NCBI GenBank assembly: GCA_003118195.1
Contig: BEXV01001444.1
Span: 1 to 64,000, forward strand
Source: Hemicentrotus pulcherrimus
Taxonomy: Eukaryota; Echinodermata; Echinoidea; Camarodonta; Strongylocentrotidae
DNA length: 64,000 bases
Direction of reading: 5' to 3'
The position numbers and the translations under genes are program-made. Positions 37,001 through 52,000 of this stretch are shown piece by piece. Positions within the stretch are counted from its first letter, which is position 1, and each line of letters begins with the position of its first letter. The notes below the pieces were generated by a model. That model was not told where the DNA came from, ran no database searches, and saw only the letters and a program-made list of their open reading frames with translations.

Positions 37001-40000
37001 GATTGCAAACCTGCAAACATAGTCTTTACACTATATATAACTATCAGACATTGTACATGTATATCTTAATACAAGGATGTTCTATTGTATGTCTATTCCT
37101 CAGGTGATGGGAACTGGGGGGCGTGGCATCCCTGGGGAGAATGTAACTCCACTTGTGGGAGTGGCCACCAGACCAGGGTCCGCCTCTGCGATGATCCCGC
37201 CCCTGTCCTGGGCGGGGCTAACTGTACCGGAATCTCGGAGGAGACGAGAGTATGCGCAGGAGCCTGCCCCTCTGGTAATTATGAAGTTCTTCTTCCAAAC
37301 AGATTGTGTATTAAACATAATAGTAGAGTTCAATTCCTATATCAAGCAATACATGATACTTTAATAAGAATGCATGAACATCCTGGACACTTTTTGTGGT
37401 GAAAAACTACATCTGGGCCCCGTTGCACAAAACTTACCATTGACGGTGACTTTGCCATCAATGGTAACTACCATGGAAACCTTGAGTTTAATGCCATCTT
37501 GTACTTGTTATACCTGTCTGTTTGGCTCACTATTGTAATATTTACTTTATCTAAAAGTTGATTGTATTACTTGTAAACATGATCAGTTTTGGTCCTTTGA
37601 CCTTTGAATGATGTTTATTTTGTGTACCTATGTCTTTTAAACCGAAAAAAAGGGGGGGGGGGAATGGTAGCTGCCATTGATAGCAAAGTTACCATCAATG
37701 GTACATGTACGGTAAGTTTTATGCAACAAGGCCATGTTGTGGGTATACTTAACCATTAATAGACAGCATCATTTATTTTGGGGTAGCATCCATGTTCATG
37801 TACGTGCAATGTAAAGACTTTGAGAGATTGATTACAGTAGGAAGATTTCTTGCTTCAAAAGGATACAACTTCAATGAAAGACTTACCCAATCGCAGTGAA
37901 AAAATGCATGTGAATCCCTAAAAACAATACATATGCACAACATTATTTTCATGTTTAATATATCAACACCATATTCTTGTTGATTTAAACAAAGGAGATT
38001 TTCCTGAGAGCATTTGGAAATTTTTATATATAAATTGTTCTGTAATAAATCTAGCCATTATGTATATTGTCCTAGCCATGTTTTTCATAAAATCCAGGGT
38101 TTACTTATTCTCAGCTTAGACGTACATGTACGGATCCAACAAAAGTTATAAAGCAACAGGTCGAGGTGTGACTGATCATTTGATATGGTTTGTAATTATC
38201 AGGGAAAGGGAAGGAATCACCACAATAAATTCCTTTCTCTTCTTTTATTCAGTGACCTGCCCGGATAGATTCCACGCTTTCGGTGAAAGCTGCTTCAAGG
38301 TGATGAACTACAATGTAGATTTCACAGACCAGAACTCTGCCATGGAAGCCTGCATCTCACTGACCAATGACACCGGTCATCTCGCTTATGTCCAATCATC
38401 CGCCGAACTCGAGTTCCTTGGATTCAGGCTGGAGGAGTCGTAGTTAGACAACAAGAGGGCACCGGTCTACGTCGGACTGACGCACGACAACGGAGACCTA
38501 TACTACGCCAACGACACCATGATGGTGAATGTGACGGGATGGAACACTGAGGAACTGTGGGTAACAGACTATCCGTCGTCTAATGACTGGCAGTGTGTGG
38601 CGATGTTTTACGATGAGGACCGTCATCAATGGCTATTACGTGACATTCCGTGTTACAGAGAGCTGGGGTACATCTGCGAGATCACACAGAGTAAGTACAG
38701 GGAACTCTAAGATGTTTATCAAAACCATGGGATCGTTTGCGCAAGTCGATTTATGTACTCTCACAAACAATGCCACCTGTTCACCCAAGCATGAACACAT
38801 GCCACACAAAAATGATACTAAATGATTTGGGATTAAAAAAACACTCTTTCATATGATGTACAATTTACTGTTCATAGATGATTTTAAAAATAATTAGCAA
38901 TTTTCTAGGTGTAAGCTTGTTTATGACTCACATGGTAAAACCGTGTAAAATTGAAGTATCTTTACTAGAGCTGAGTCTGTATAGTTGACCGATGAGGTGA
39001 GGACCTTAAAATAAAAAGGTACTCGGTTGCCAATTTGTGTATGCACTTAAAAACAATCAAAGCAACCTTGTAATAATAATAATATCAGAGAATATTTATT
39101 AAGTGCATGATGAACTTAAAATTTCTCTATGCGCTTCACACATGACAAATTTGAATATACATTGTATATATATACCACATAATAAATAACGAAGTAGATA
39201 AAGCAAATAACAAAAAAAATTAATGAGAAAGTAAACCAATTCACCTACAATTAGAAATTTTCTTCTTAACATGCATCCAATGTTACTGCTTCAACAAAAG
39301 TGTTGCAAATAAAGTTAATGAATATATTCGTACACATATTACTTTGTTTCATCTTTAGCTGCTGGTAACTGGGGTTCCTGGTTAGGTTGGACTATGTGTG
39401 ACACAACCTGCGGCAACGGCACCCAGGTCAGGGAGCGACTCTGTGACAATCCTCCGGTAATACTCAATGGAACAGCTTGTGCAGGAGATGCAAACGAAAC
39501 AAGGGCTTGTGCAGGGCCTTGCGATGTTGGTATGTTATGCCCAATTACCTTTATAACAGTCTAACCTGTATTTAAAGACTGCTTTAATAACGGAGACACA
39601 GTAGTTGTCTTGACTACTTCAGTCGCAGATCTACTAAAGTTTTGTAATGGATTTTAGAGATTAAAGAATTTGGGATGTTGGTATGCTGTGCCCATCTACC
39701 TTTTAACAGTCTTACCTGTATTATAAAGACTGCTTAACGGAGACAAAGTAGCTGTCTTGACTACTTAAGTAGTCAGTTCTACTAAAGTTTTGTAATGGAT
39801 TAAAGAGATCAAAGATTTGGATTGGGGACACTGAAGGTACTGAAAATGGGAAGAGTATGGGAGTATGGGAAGAGTGTAGTGAAGGAAGCTACAGCAGTCT
39901 TGCCGGTATCAGTGGTGAATTTGAAGTTCATGAATAGTCTGTTGAATGCTACACCCTCAGTAAAGAAGTCATAATCAGATACACAGTTGAAGGATTTAGA

Positions 40001-43000
40001 CTTTGAAGGGGGGGGGGGGGGGNTGTACTGGAGGAAGCTACAGCAGTCTTGCCGGTATCAGTGGTGAATTTGAAGTGTTAAGAGTCTATTGAATGCTACA
40101 CCCTCAGTAAAGAAGTCATAATCAGATACACAGTCTGTAGGATTTAGACTTTGAAGGTGGGGGGGGGGGGCATTTTTCAGTTTGTTCAAAGACCAACCTA
40201 TTATCAGGGGGGTGTTTCACAAAACTTGTCATCAGTGACAAATGACAGTTTTTGTTATAAGCTACTGAAATCCTTGCTTCTGATTGGTTATCAGCAGATT
40301 TGTCACTGAATTTGGTCATTTGTCATTGAAAAAAGGCTTTGTGAAATGCCCCCCAGATTTGGTATGTACATCATTCTGCTTTGCCTTTGCAGAAAAAATA
40401 TTCTTCTTCTTGTTTAGGGCAATCCTTCCATTACTTTTCAAACTCTATCTCATTTTGCTTTTAGTCACCTGTCCATACGGCTTTGATGTCTACCATGACA
40501 GCTGCTACAAGTTCTTTGTCAACGAAACCGAACATGACACGCTCGACAACGCAAACGTCACCTGCAAGATCCTAACAAACGACACCGGTCGGGTGGTTCG
40601 TGTGGACAGCTACGATGAACAGTTCTTCCTGAACTGGGGGCTAAAGGATCGCGCTGTAGGCCGTGGGGACAGGGTATTAGTCGGGCACACGTACGATAGC
40701 TCTAGTTCGACGATGCTCTACTATGGTTCGTCTGGAAGTGGTCCTTCGAGCTCGGAGTGGCCTGATGGTGATTGGTGGGCTAGTCGTTACCCAAGGAATG
40801 TAGCAAGCAAGGAGTGCGTTGCATTGGTTTATAATTACCCATCTCATGAATGGCTGTTTGGTGATGTTTTCTGTACGGATCAGAATGGATTCATCTGTGA
40901 GATCCCACAAAGTAAGTATTTTCATTCTTTGTTACTATTAGCCCTCAACAAAAAAGATGTTGTATTGCCCTTTAGGTGCCAAAACATGGGTCGGTCGGTC
41001 AGAATTTTTTTTTTCCCTCCATCTTTGGGCTGATATTTCTCAGTTTTTAATGCTTTAATGTTTTCTTTCTAAAAAACAACTTTTAAAAAAAGCCAGCCGT
41101 ACATTTCAAGATTTTGGGGTCAGTCGCAAAGGGTAATACAAAATATTTTTTTAGGCCTTATTGTCATTATGTGATGTTACCTGTGCCAGGGAGGGGTAAA
41201 AGCAAACCTTACCACTAAAATGACTCGTAGGAAATCTTTTCTTGGTAAAACACTCTTTTGTTTAAGTCAAGATGAATTCTGACAACCATGCCCCTATCCT
41301 TGATGGCAAGTTTTGTCAAGATAGCCTCAATGACACTAGGTCTTTGTCATCGACCCATCTGAATTCATCTGAATTTATAGTCTAGATACATAGTTTCATT
41401 CATTCAAAATGTATCCTTGATTTTTTCCAGCAATTTACTCATGTGCAATTCAGTTACTTTTTACTGCGATATCTCTTGAAATGTAAAATTGTCTTCACCA
41501 TCAATGTTTTATTCATGCACAATTCAATTAATTGTAACTGCGATACATGGAAATGAATCAATAAATACCATTTATCTATCAAGCACTTCAACATTTTCTT
41601 TTCTCCATGTTAGCTCCTGGTGGAGTAGGTGAGTGGGGTCCCTGGAGCCAGTGCACAGACAGCTGCGGGAGCGGTACCCAGATACGGACCAGGGAGTGTG
41701 ACAGCCCCGCCCCCGTCCTTGATGGCCAGTTCTGTCAGGATAGCCTCAATGACACTAGATCCTGAGTAGACAGGTGCCCTGTTGGTAAGTGCTTGGTTGG
41801 ACACCTCCTGTGCCCTATAGGAGCTTGTTTGAACCTGATAATGCTCAGAGTGCGTTCATATCATTTCACATTTCAAATTATATAATAATAATAACAATAA
41901 TAATAATCTTTTAAAGTCCACTCCAAATTTTATTAAGTAAAACCGAAAATGGAAATTCTTTTTGCCCAATTGATTGATATATAAAATGATGAGTCTTTAG
42001 GAGCTAGATATACCGTCATGAATGTGAAGGAGATGTACATGTCAAACTCTTGTTTGATGATTGGCCGCTCTGCAGAGGATAAAAGAGATTCTGATGAATT
42101 CATAGTTAGTGTCAGTTATTTGCATGACATCAAAAACAGGCTATGAAAGGAAATTATACCAAAATAATCTCATGAATATATCTCACTGAAAAAATGATTT
42201 TGTCAAAATGGAAACGTGAGCCATACTTCCGCAGTATACACATGCAACATGGACTTTTGTATTTGGTTTTGGTAGATTCAATGCATGAGCGTAAGGATCA
42301 AACATTAAGATTTTCTTTTGTGATTGGAAACCTCTCATGATCCAAAGATTCACACATCATATTAGTTTCTCCTGTAGAAAAAGTGTTTCATATGCCATGT
42401 TGATTGGTGATACTTGTCAAATATCTGAAACTTTTTACCTGCAACCTAAGTATACTGCACAAAGAGGAATCAATCTATATTTTCACCAAGAAGCAAGCAT
42501 GTAAATTGTGTTTTAACCCACTGCCTACCGGAACTGGTCCCTTTATTATGCCTATGGGAAATAGAGAATTCAGTAGTCAACGGGTTTAGAAATCCTTTCC
42601 CAATTATTTTGCAGTCACATGCCCTGATGACTGGATAACGGGACATGACAGCTGTTACAAACAGGTTCTGGATAGTATGGCCGACTACAGCAATGCTAAT
42701 CACTCATGCACCATGATGACCAATGAAACAGGACATCTTCTCTACATCAATAACCAGACCGAGCTTGATGAGGTATGACCTTGTCACATATGACCCCTAT
42801 CGACCGTTGAACTTATTGTGTGATCTTGGGAACTTTGACCAAGTACATGTATTATTGGAGTGTGATGTGTAGTGATACAGCAAATCTTCTCTACATCAAT
42901 AACGTGACTAAATTTGATGAGGAATAGTTATCTGTATGATCTTTAGACATGGTCCCTTTAGACCTTTGACCAATGGTTCTAATTGCACCATAATGTCAAC

Positions 43001-46000
43001 AATACATGACATCTTCTCTACATAAATAACAACACTGAGTTTGACTGAGTATAGTTGTCTGCCTGACCTTGCCACATGAATCTATTGATGTTGCCCTCAT
43101 GACATGATTCATCTGACCTTTGACCTTTGACTTAAGTTTAGATACAGATTATTCTAATCTATTCACGAATAAAATCTCAGACTGCCAGACCTTGGGGATG
43201 CAAAATGTAAATCCAATATCCTACCCCGCAGTGTGGGATAATGAGGGGTACATGGAAATGGAATGATCATTGACGATGATGAGGAGGAAGATGACGAAGA
43301 TGATCGCTGGTAGGTGCCAGTAAGCAATTCTCATTAAAGACCTATCAGGAATACGCAAGCCCTCCAAAACTTATCTTAAAATGTAACTGTAGCAGCAGGA
43401 TGAGTTTTTGAAAGTATTTCACAATTTCAGATCAAAAGACTCTGTGGTTTTCTCTCCATGATTGAAAATTGAAGCCCTTTTGGGTTGAACAAGATATGGA
43501 CTGTAATTTTGCTAATGATGAATATTTTGCCACCATAATTTTTTCAAATGTTGGCAATATTGAGTTTTTACAACATTTTGGCCCTTTTACAAGTTTATAA
43601 TTTCACAGTGCAAATCCCAGCAACACCATTCATTAAGCACCATACTGTACATATTGAAATGCAAAACATTAGCTCAGAAGTCTAAGGTGAGCTTTCATAC
43701 TCTTTTCTGTTTATATATTATAAATGACGCCTGGCTGGAATGCTCCCCAGGGAGTGGAGAATGTGCATACATTGTGTGCGGGTGAGCCTGAATCCGATGA
43801 CCGGGGTAATAATATACATGTATATATCTGTAAAGCGCTTTGATAGGGTCCACCTGAAAAGCGCCGTATAAGAAATAGTTATTATTATTATTATTATTAT
43901 TTATTAATTTATGCCAATCTATGTTCATTGTAATTGATATGTACATTATATTTTGTGATTATGCACGTTTTTATCTGAACTATATCACAGTTCAGCCATC
44001 AACGGCTGCAAAGACATGTTTAAATAAACCTTGATATTGAAATGGAGTTGAATTGAATTGTTATGTTAATCTTTAATAGGTGAGCTGGTTGTTCAAGAAG
44101 CGTGGTGAATCCGAGAGCATCGAATACCTGACTGGTCTCCTGTACGAATCCAGCACCCTCTCCTTCGACGACGGCATTGGAGCTCCGGACGCGACCTCCT
44201 GGAGAACCCTAGAGGGCGCCCCGTGGGTCAAGAATTATNCGACTACAGCAATGCTAATCACTCATGCACCATGATGACCAATGAAACAGGACATCTTCTC
44301 TACATCAATAACCAGACCGAGCTTGATGAGGTATAAACTTATGTGACACATGACCCCTATCGACCTTATTGTGTGATCTTGTGAACTTTGACCAAGTACA
44401 TGTATATTTAGAGTTTGATGTGTGGTGATAGAGCACATCTTCTCTACATAAATAATCACACTGAACTAAATGGGGTATATAGTTGTCTGCCTGACCTTGC
44501 CACACAACCATATTGATGTTTGACCTCATGACATGATTCCTCTGACCTTTGACCTTTGAATTAAGATTAGATATAGATTATTATAATCTATTCATGAATG
44601 CCGCAATGTAGCAAAACACTGGCAAAAAACCATCTGACTGCCAGACCTTGCGAATGCATAATGTAAGTACAATGTCCTACTCCACAGTGTGGGATAATGA
44701 GGGGTACTGAAATGGAATGATGATAGATGATGATGAGCAGGAGGATGACGAAGATGATTGTTGGTAGGTGCTTGTAAGCATCTATCATTAAAGCCCTTAT
44801 CAGGGGTTTGTAAGCCCTCAAAAACTGATCTCAAAATGTATCTGTAGCAGCAAGATCAGTTCATGAAAGTATTGCACAATTTCAGATCAAAAGACTCTGT
44901 GGTTTTTCTCTCTATGAGTTGAAATTGAAGCCCTCATTTTTTTCTTCAATAACGAACTATCAAAAAAGGTAAATTTTTAAGATTTGTGACTATGCTTTGA
45001 GAAACCTTGAGAAACCAATGCCAGGAATGGTTAGTAGAACTAGTGGAATGAACGTCCTGCCATAGTTGAGTCCAACTTAAAACCAATCTTAGTCTTTGTG
45101 AAACACTCCCGAGAACTCCCAGGAGAGCTTTCATACTCTTTACTTTGATCTTTAATACACTGTAGGTGAGCTGGTTATTCAAGAAGCGCGGGGATTCAGA
45201 GAGCATCGAGTACCTGACCGGTCTCCTTTACGAATCCAGCACCCTCTCCTTCGACGATGGCATCGGAGCTCCCGACGCGACCTCCTGGAGAACCCTAGAG
45301 GGCGCCCCGTGGGTCAAGAATTATCCCGTTGGCGCAGGAACATGCGTTGGATTGGCGTATAATGATAAAACATGGGAATGGAGACTGATCAACGTTGCCT
45401 GCGATGATTCGATGGTTTACATCTGCGAGATCACACAGAGTAAGTTCCAATAATCTACATTTGCCACTCCCAACCCAGGTGTTAAATGGGTACCGGTAGA
45501 AAAGGAATTCCTTGAATGCTGTGAGCGCCAAAATCGGCTGCCTAGCAAAGCATGGGTAACGGTGGAGCGCCTTGAGCACAATGCAATGTGGATATGTGCG
45601 CTATATAAATATCCAATATTATTATTATTCAATTTGTGATAGTATGTTGATCAAACAATCCCAATGATTTTCTACTCTAGATTTGTTGATTTGTTTTTAT
45701 ATCTTTTTGTTATTTTAATGTGGTATAGGGCAAAACAAAGGAAAGAGATTCTCATACAAATGAGAACTTTTGGCCTGAATGGCCTGCATTAAATCTATTT
45801 TGTGTGATACAAATTAACTGTGCAGCACAGAAGAATTTATTTATTTACCCATTTATCTATTTATCCATTCATTAATTCATGTAATTATCTACTTGATAAT
45901 TATTTATTTATTCATTTGTGTCTGTATTTATCAATATATTTATCGTTAGTGTCTTTTTTTATATTTTCAGTCTTCTTGTTCTGTCCTCGGTCTTCTTTTT

Positions 46001-49000
46001 CTAAGGAGGTTTGGTGATATTTGTAGTTCATGAGCCATTTCTTTTGTTTGTTTATCTTGTAGCCGATGGTAACTGGGGCAGCTGGGGTGACTGGTCTTCT
46101 TGCAGTCAGACCTGTGACGAGAGTGCTAACATGGGGACCAGGCATAGGAACAGGACCTGCTCAGACCCAGCCCCAATCCTGGAAGGGGACTACTGTGAAG
46201 GGAACAAGACCGAGTACGGAGCATGCGGCTCCCAATGCCCTCCAGGTTGGTCAAATCACTTTTGTCCTGCACATGTAGCCTGAAGTATATTCCATTCTGT
46301 TGAATTTTATTTATCTGTATCAACTTTGACTTTTCATAAACCTCCATGTTCATTTCACAAGGACTTTAAAGATACTATGTCCCTTTTGCAGCCAACATCA
46401 AATTCTGTACAACTGTGCAGGAATTACAGTATAAATATGTCATGTATGTGCTATCTGTGAAATCTAAACATTCGCAGTGTCCTAGTATTCAAATTATGCA
46501 ACCTGTTTACTTTCTAGACTTCCCTGTCAGACACTATTGAGTGACTGACATCTTTTTTTGTTTGGTAATAACATATACATAGAATGAGCTGAAACATGTG
46601 CATGAGCATTGTGTACATCAATAACCCACTGCTTAATTGTAATGGCCAAATTTAAACCGAGTGAATCTTTTTGCCGCAAAAAAAGTACAACCATGCGGTA
46701 CAAGGCTCTGAAAATCAGACTATTACTTAGGTGATTGCAATCACTTAATTCAATTTGACAACTAATGGTCGTTATTTTCCCACCAAAAGCCATTCTTAAA
46801 CCCTTTCATTTTGAGGGAAGTTCTAAGTAAGTATTGTCCTTTAAAGGAATTTAACCTTTTCTTATTTTTGACCTGCAAATGGGACATACAGAGTACCTTC
46901 AGGTATCTCTATATCAGGAACATCCAAGACGACTATACTGTAAGTGCAGCAGTATTTGTCAAATGAGCCCACAAGTTAGAGTCTCACACATTTTTCAGTT
47001 TAGAAGAAGCCACCATGAGTGCAGAGAGAGATTATTTACCACGTTTTACTTCCTTGCAGTCCATGGAAACTACTCGGACTGGGTCAACGGCGAATGCAGC
47101 GTCTCCTGCTACTCTTGGGACAGCAACGGGACCAGGTACGGAGGGGTCCTGAACAGGACCAGGAACTGTACCATCCCATTGTACGGTGGGGATAACTGTA
47201 CAGATCTGGGTGATCCCTTTGAGACTGTGAGCTGTGGAACTGAAGATGGCAATGCCTGCCCAGCGAGTAAGTCCATTCAGCTTTGCTTGTATTAAACCAG
47301 GACCCTGTTTCATAAAACTTGCTATCAATAACAAGTTACAAGCTACTGTTGTAAGCTACTGAAACCATTGCATCTGATTGGCTGAGAGCAAACATGTCAT
47401 AGAAATTTAGCATTTGTTATTGATAAAAAGTTTTATGATACGGGGCCCCAGACTTGCTCATGAAAAAATATCATTAATGTTAATGTAAAGAGTTATCTAT
47501 TCAAAATCTTAATTGACTTTCTATCTGATGCTCCTTCGATGGTTATGTTAGAGTTAAACCTCTTTAGGACAAGATTTTTGAAGGTATATATTTGATCATC
47601 TTTTTTCCTTTAAATTGGCAACACCATTATTTTTCTGTTATTAGTACATTGTTGTAATAATAAAAGTATGGTTCTGTAAAGAATACAGAAGACATGTCTA
47701 TAAATCTGTCTATATAGTATTTACAATTTTAGCATCACAATTTCATAATCGGTACCAACTCATGATCTATAATAAGTGAAATTGTATACAAACGTAATCT
47801 GCTGTATTAGAAATCCAGTGTGACAGAGTACTGGATAACTGAAAATTTGTAGATTTAATTGGTTTGTAAAAAAGAAAAAGAAAATTATACACGCAGTTGT
47901 TAAAATCTCACCAATGCGTAGTGAATGATGTTTGCATATTGTTAGATATTTCTTGATTTCTTGATAAGTCTGATTATGACTTTACGATTTTACGTCCCAT
48001 AGTTATTTAACTTCTGGACTGTTTTGATGTAATTTTTCTTTTCCAGTTGATGGGAACTGGGGAGGTTGGAGTAACTGGACCGGTTGTAACGTGACGTGTG
48101 GAAGTGGGTACAAGATCAGGACCAGGTCTTGCGATAGTCCTAGTCAAGACCACGGAGGAGCTGACTGTGTAGGCGATGATACAGACCTGCTCTCATGCAC
48201 CAAATTACCTTGCGCAAGTAAGGATCTCCCTTCTCTGTACTTCTTTCAGTCTCCCACTTTCTTCTCTCTCTCACTCTCTCTATCCCTCAACTCTCTCTCC
48301 CCCCTATTCATCTTTCTCTCTCTCCACGTTCTTCATCTTTTCCATTTCATTTCATTCATTCAGTTCTGAATGCATAATAAAATCAGTATATATTAAAACA
48401 TATATGAAGACCTGTTCTAATGCACCAAATTACCTTGCCCAAGTAATGATCTCCTTTCTTTCTACTTCTTTTAGTCTCACACTTTCTTCTCTCTCTCTAT
48501 CCCTCAACTCTCTCCCCCCCCCTATTCCTCTTTCTCTCTCTCCATGTTCTTCATCTTTTTCATTTCATTTCATTCATTCAGTTCTGAATGCATAATAAAA
48601 TCAGTATAGAGTACCGAAGCTGTGACGTCATAAAAATCTATTTTTAGAATTTCTCAATTTTATCTTCATTTTCCAAAAGAGCATCAAAAATAATGTCCAA
48701 ATGTCGAAAACCAATAAGATGCTTTGTTCCTGGGGGATACAGCCTTTTCTCATTATGGTCCGTTCCTTTGGAATAAGCTGCCACTTATAGCTCAACAGCC
48801 CTTGATGACTTCAAAGTTGCTATAAAAACCCATCTCTTTCTAAACAGTGCGATTTAGTTATGACAATTATCATTGTGATGCAATAATTTTACCTTTACTT
48901 TAGTTAAGATATTATTATTATTATAAAACACCCGCTATAATATTTTTCTTTGACTGTCCTACTAGTTGATGGGAACTGGACGGCCTGGACAGCCTGGTCC

Positions 49001-52000
49001 GTATGCAGTCAGACGTGTGTCGGAGGCAGTCAGTATCGGAGCAGAGAGTGCTCTAATCCTACCCCTATGTACAATGGAACAGAGTGCACAGGAGATGATA
49101 TGCAGTGGCAGAACTGTAGCGCCAATGTCACTTGTCCAGGTCAGTCTGTCCAGCATTACGACATGTTAATTCATACATGTCATAAATACTTTTTTGTCAT
49201 AAAAGTGTGATCAGGGCCCAGTCTTACAAAGAGTTACGATTGATACAAATCAATCGCAAGTCCTCCAATCAAGCGCAAGTTTGCAGTCTTCTATCTCTTA
49301 TGTATATAGTTGCGATTGATATCCATCGCAAATAAGTTGCGCTTGAAATCAGCTCTTTGTTATGCAGGGCCCAGATTTATAAATACTGGTCACAAAGTCA
49401 GGTTGTGAGAAATGTTTTCAATCATTTTGCTTTGAAAAATGATAAAGTCTTGAAAGTGATCCGTTCTTTGATTTCAAACTTTCCATGAACCCATTTCATT
49501 ATATAAAGAAGAAATAAAAGCTTTCCTTTGTCACACAATTATAAATACATTCCTTTGGCACTGAAGAGGTTGAGATCAGAATAATACAACATATCCTTTT
49601 CAAATTGTTTTTTTTATCAGTAATGGACAAACTTTTACTACAAAATGATGTTGCAGGAATAAAAAAAAACATTGCAGATTTAACCATACATACATGTACT
49701 CTACTCAATTCTAATGATTTGGTTTTAGATGCTGTCACTGTACTAGGTATTTGATTAAATGGTACTGGATATTTTGTAAATACATGGACTCTTTCTCCCC
49801 TTCTCTCACCTTCTTTGCCCTCAATGATGTCAATTAAAAATAAATATTTGTGATTAGAACCAGAAATATTCCTACTACATATATAAATGTTTTGTTGTTA
49901 TCCAATAGGAATGAATAAAATGGAAAACACCATCCACATGTGATATGCTGTGCTTTTAGTGCAAAGTTTTGAGAATTAAATTTCTGAAAAAATTCAACTG
50001 TTGAGCTAATCTGGATAATTTGTTGCCAATTTTTTTTTCAGTTCACGGTGGGTGGTCTGAATGGAGCGCCTGGTCTACCTGTAGCCTGTCCTGTGGGGGT
50101 ATCGGGACCACCGCAAGGAACAGGTCCTGTACCAACCCCTCACCGGCTCATGGGGGTGATTCATGCCCTGCTGATGAGCCCTCTGAAGAGAGTGAAGTCT
50201 GCGGGAATTTTGAATGCCCAAGTAAGATATCAGGGGGGTGTTTCACAAAGATCCTAAGTTGAACTTATCTCTAAGTTGGACTTAACAACTATGGAAAGCC
50301 GTTAGCATCTTTGGAAAAAGTTATTTTAAAAGGCATGAAATGTTGATGAAAATCGTTCATATTTTCTATTATCAAGGAGATTTCATGTTCTTGATGTTGA
50401 ATTTATAAAAAATCTGAAATACTTGATTTTTTGCTTTTGAATATATTTTATTTGAAGGCTCTTCATAATTTTAAAGTCCAACTTAAAGTTAAGTTCAACT
50501 TAGGATCTTTGTGAAACACCCCCTGATACGGTGTATAGAGAATGCAATACCAGATACTTGTCCAACTTTTAAATCAGTGTCAACAACACTTTCTTTATAC
50601 CCTCTGGTATATACATGTATCCTCTCTCTTTCAGCTACAGAGAACATTATATTCATATATTCCTTTCTCATTCCTAAATCCCTAAAACAGGCTAGTTTTC
50701 ATAATGTTGCATCATGCGTATTAAACAAACTCCCAATAGTACAACATACCGCCACAATTTCAACTTGCCCCACGATCATCACACTGCCTGACAGTGTAGG
50801 AGTTTTTGCTCAATTGCCATTTAAGAGCAATTTTGGCTCAACTATTTCATTCGACTCACCAAATATAATTTTATATTTCTCCATTTCACAAATAATCCGG
50901 AACATCCGTACAGCACCCACACTAACAACTTTTAAGAAGCACAATGGAGATTTATTAATTTGAATGATTTTTTCCACCTTTATATAGCTTAATGTGGTGT
51001 GAAGCCAATTATGTAAGAATGCTGTATAAATGAACCTACATGTATTTTGATTGTCATCATTCTTTTTCTAGTCGATGGTGACTACAGCAGTTGGGGATCC
51101 TGGTCAGACTGTTCCATTAACTGTGGAGAGGGAGGGGTGAGTTATCGCTACCGGGCGTGTGATAACCCTGAACCTCAGTACGGTGGCTTGGAATGTGACC
51201 TCAATGACCTCTATCTCAGACAGTCATGTAATGCAACGGTCAACTGCACAGGTGAGACATACATGTACATGTACATGTACTTCACTTAATCAGAGCTGCC
51301 AACCATAATAATGTTTTTCTCAGAATTATTCTGTTTTTTCCTCCAAATTTCGGTAGTTAGTTTTTTCTTCATAAAATATGTGATTTTTTGATAATGTCAT
51401 TTTTGTTGAAACGTGAAACAACTGCCCTTAAATGTTATTTGATCACAAATTCAATAGAAAAACTAGGGTTAAAACATACCTGGAAACACACTGGAAGAGA
51501 AAGATATTCTCAAAAATAATGACACAACAATAATACCAAAATTGCCCCCCCCCCAAAAAAAAAATACCTACCGGTACTTGAAAATAAAACAATAGGTCCT
51601 AATATGGAAAAAACAGCATGAGGAATGCACATTTCTGCATTGGAAGTGTGTCGCGCATGGTTGCAAGTTTCGTTTTAATGAATTCCTTTTTTTGCCGTCA
51701 TGTTTCCTTTTTTTGGTCACACAAGGTTGGCAGCTCTGCTTAATGCTTATTCACATATGATTTTTTATAACACTGTGGCACCATAGAAATATTTACTTGT
51801 AAAAATGTGATGCTTTGTATTAAAGGGATCCGGTAACTTTGTCTTAGATCCTTTAAAAAAATCCTTGATTTAGCTCATGCTGCAGTAATAATTATAGACC
51901 TTTAGGTCAGTCCAGGAACCCCATGAGGCAATTTTTTTAGGGCTTCAATATTACACCATATCACAGACACTGATAACACATAGGACCATGCATCTCAAAT

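Noticed and set aside
29577..49738. Minus-strand frames opposite EGF, CTLD and TSP1 exons
   Set aside because: Shadows of plus-strand coding exons; no independent splice sites or domains.
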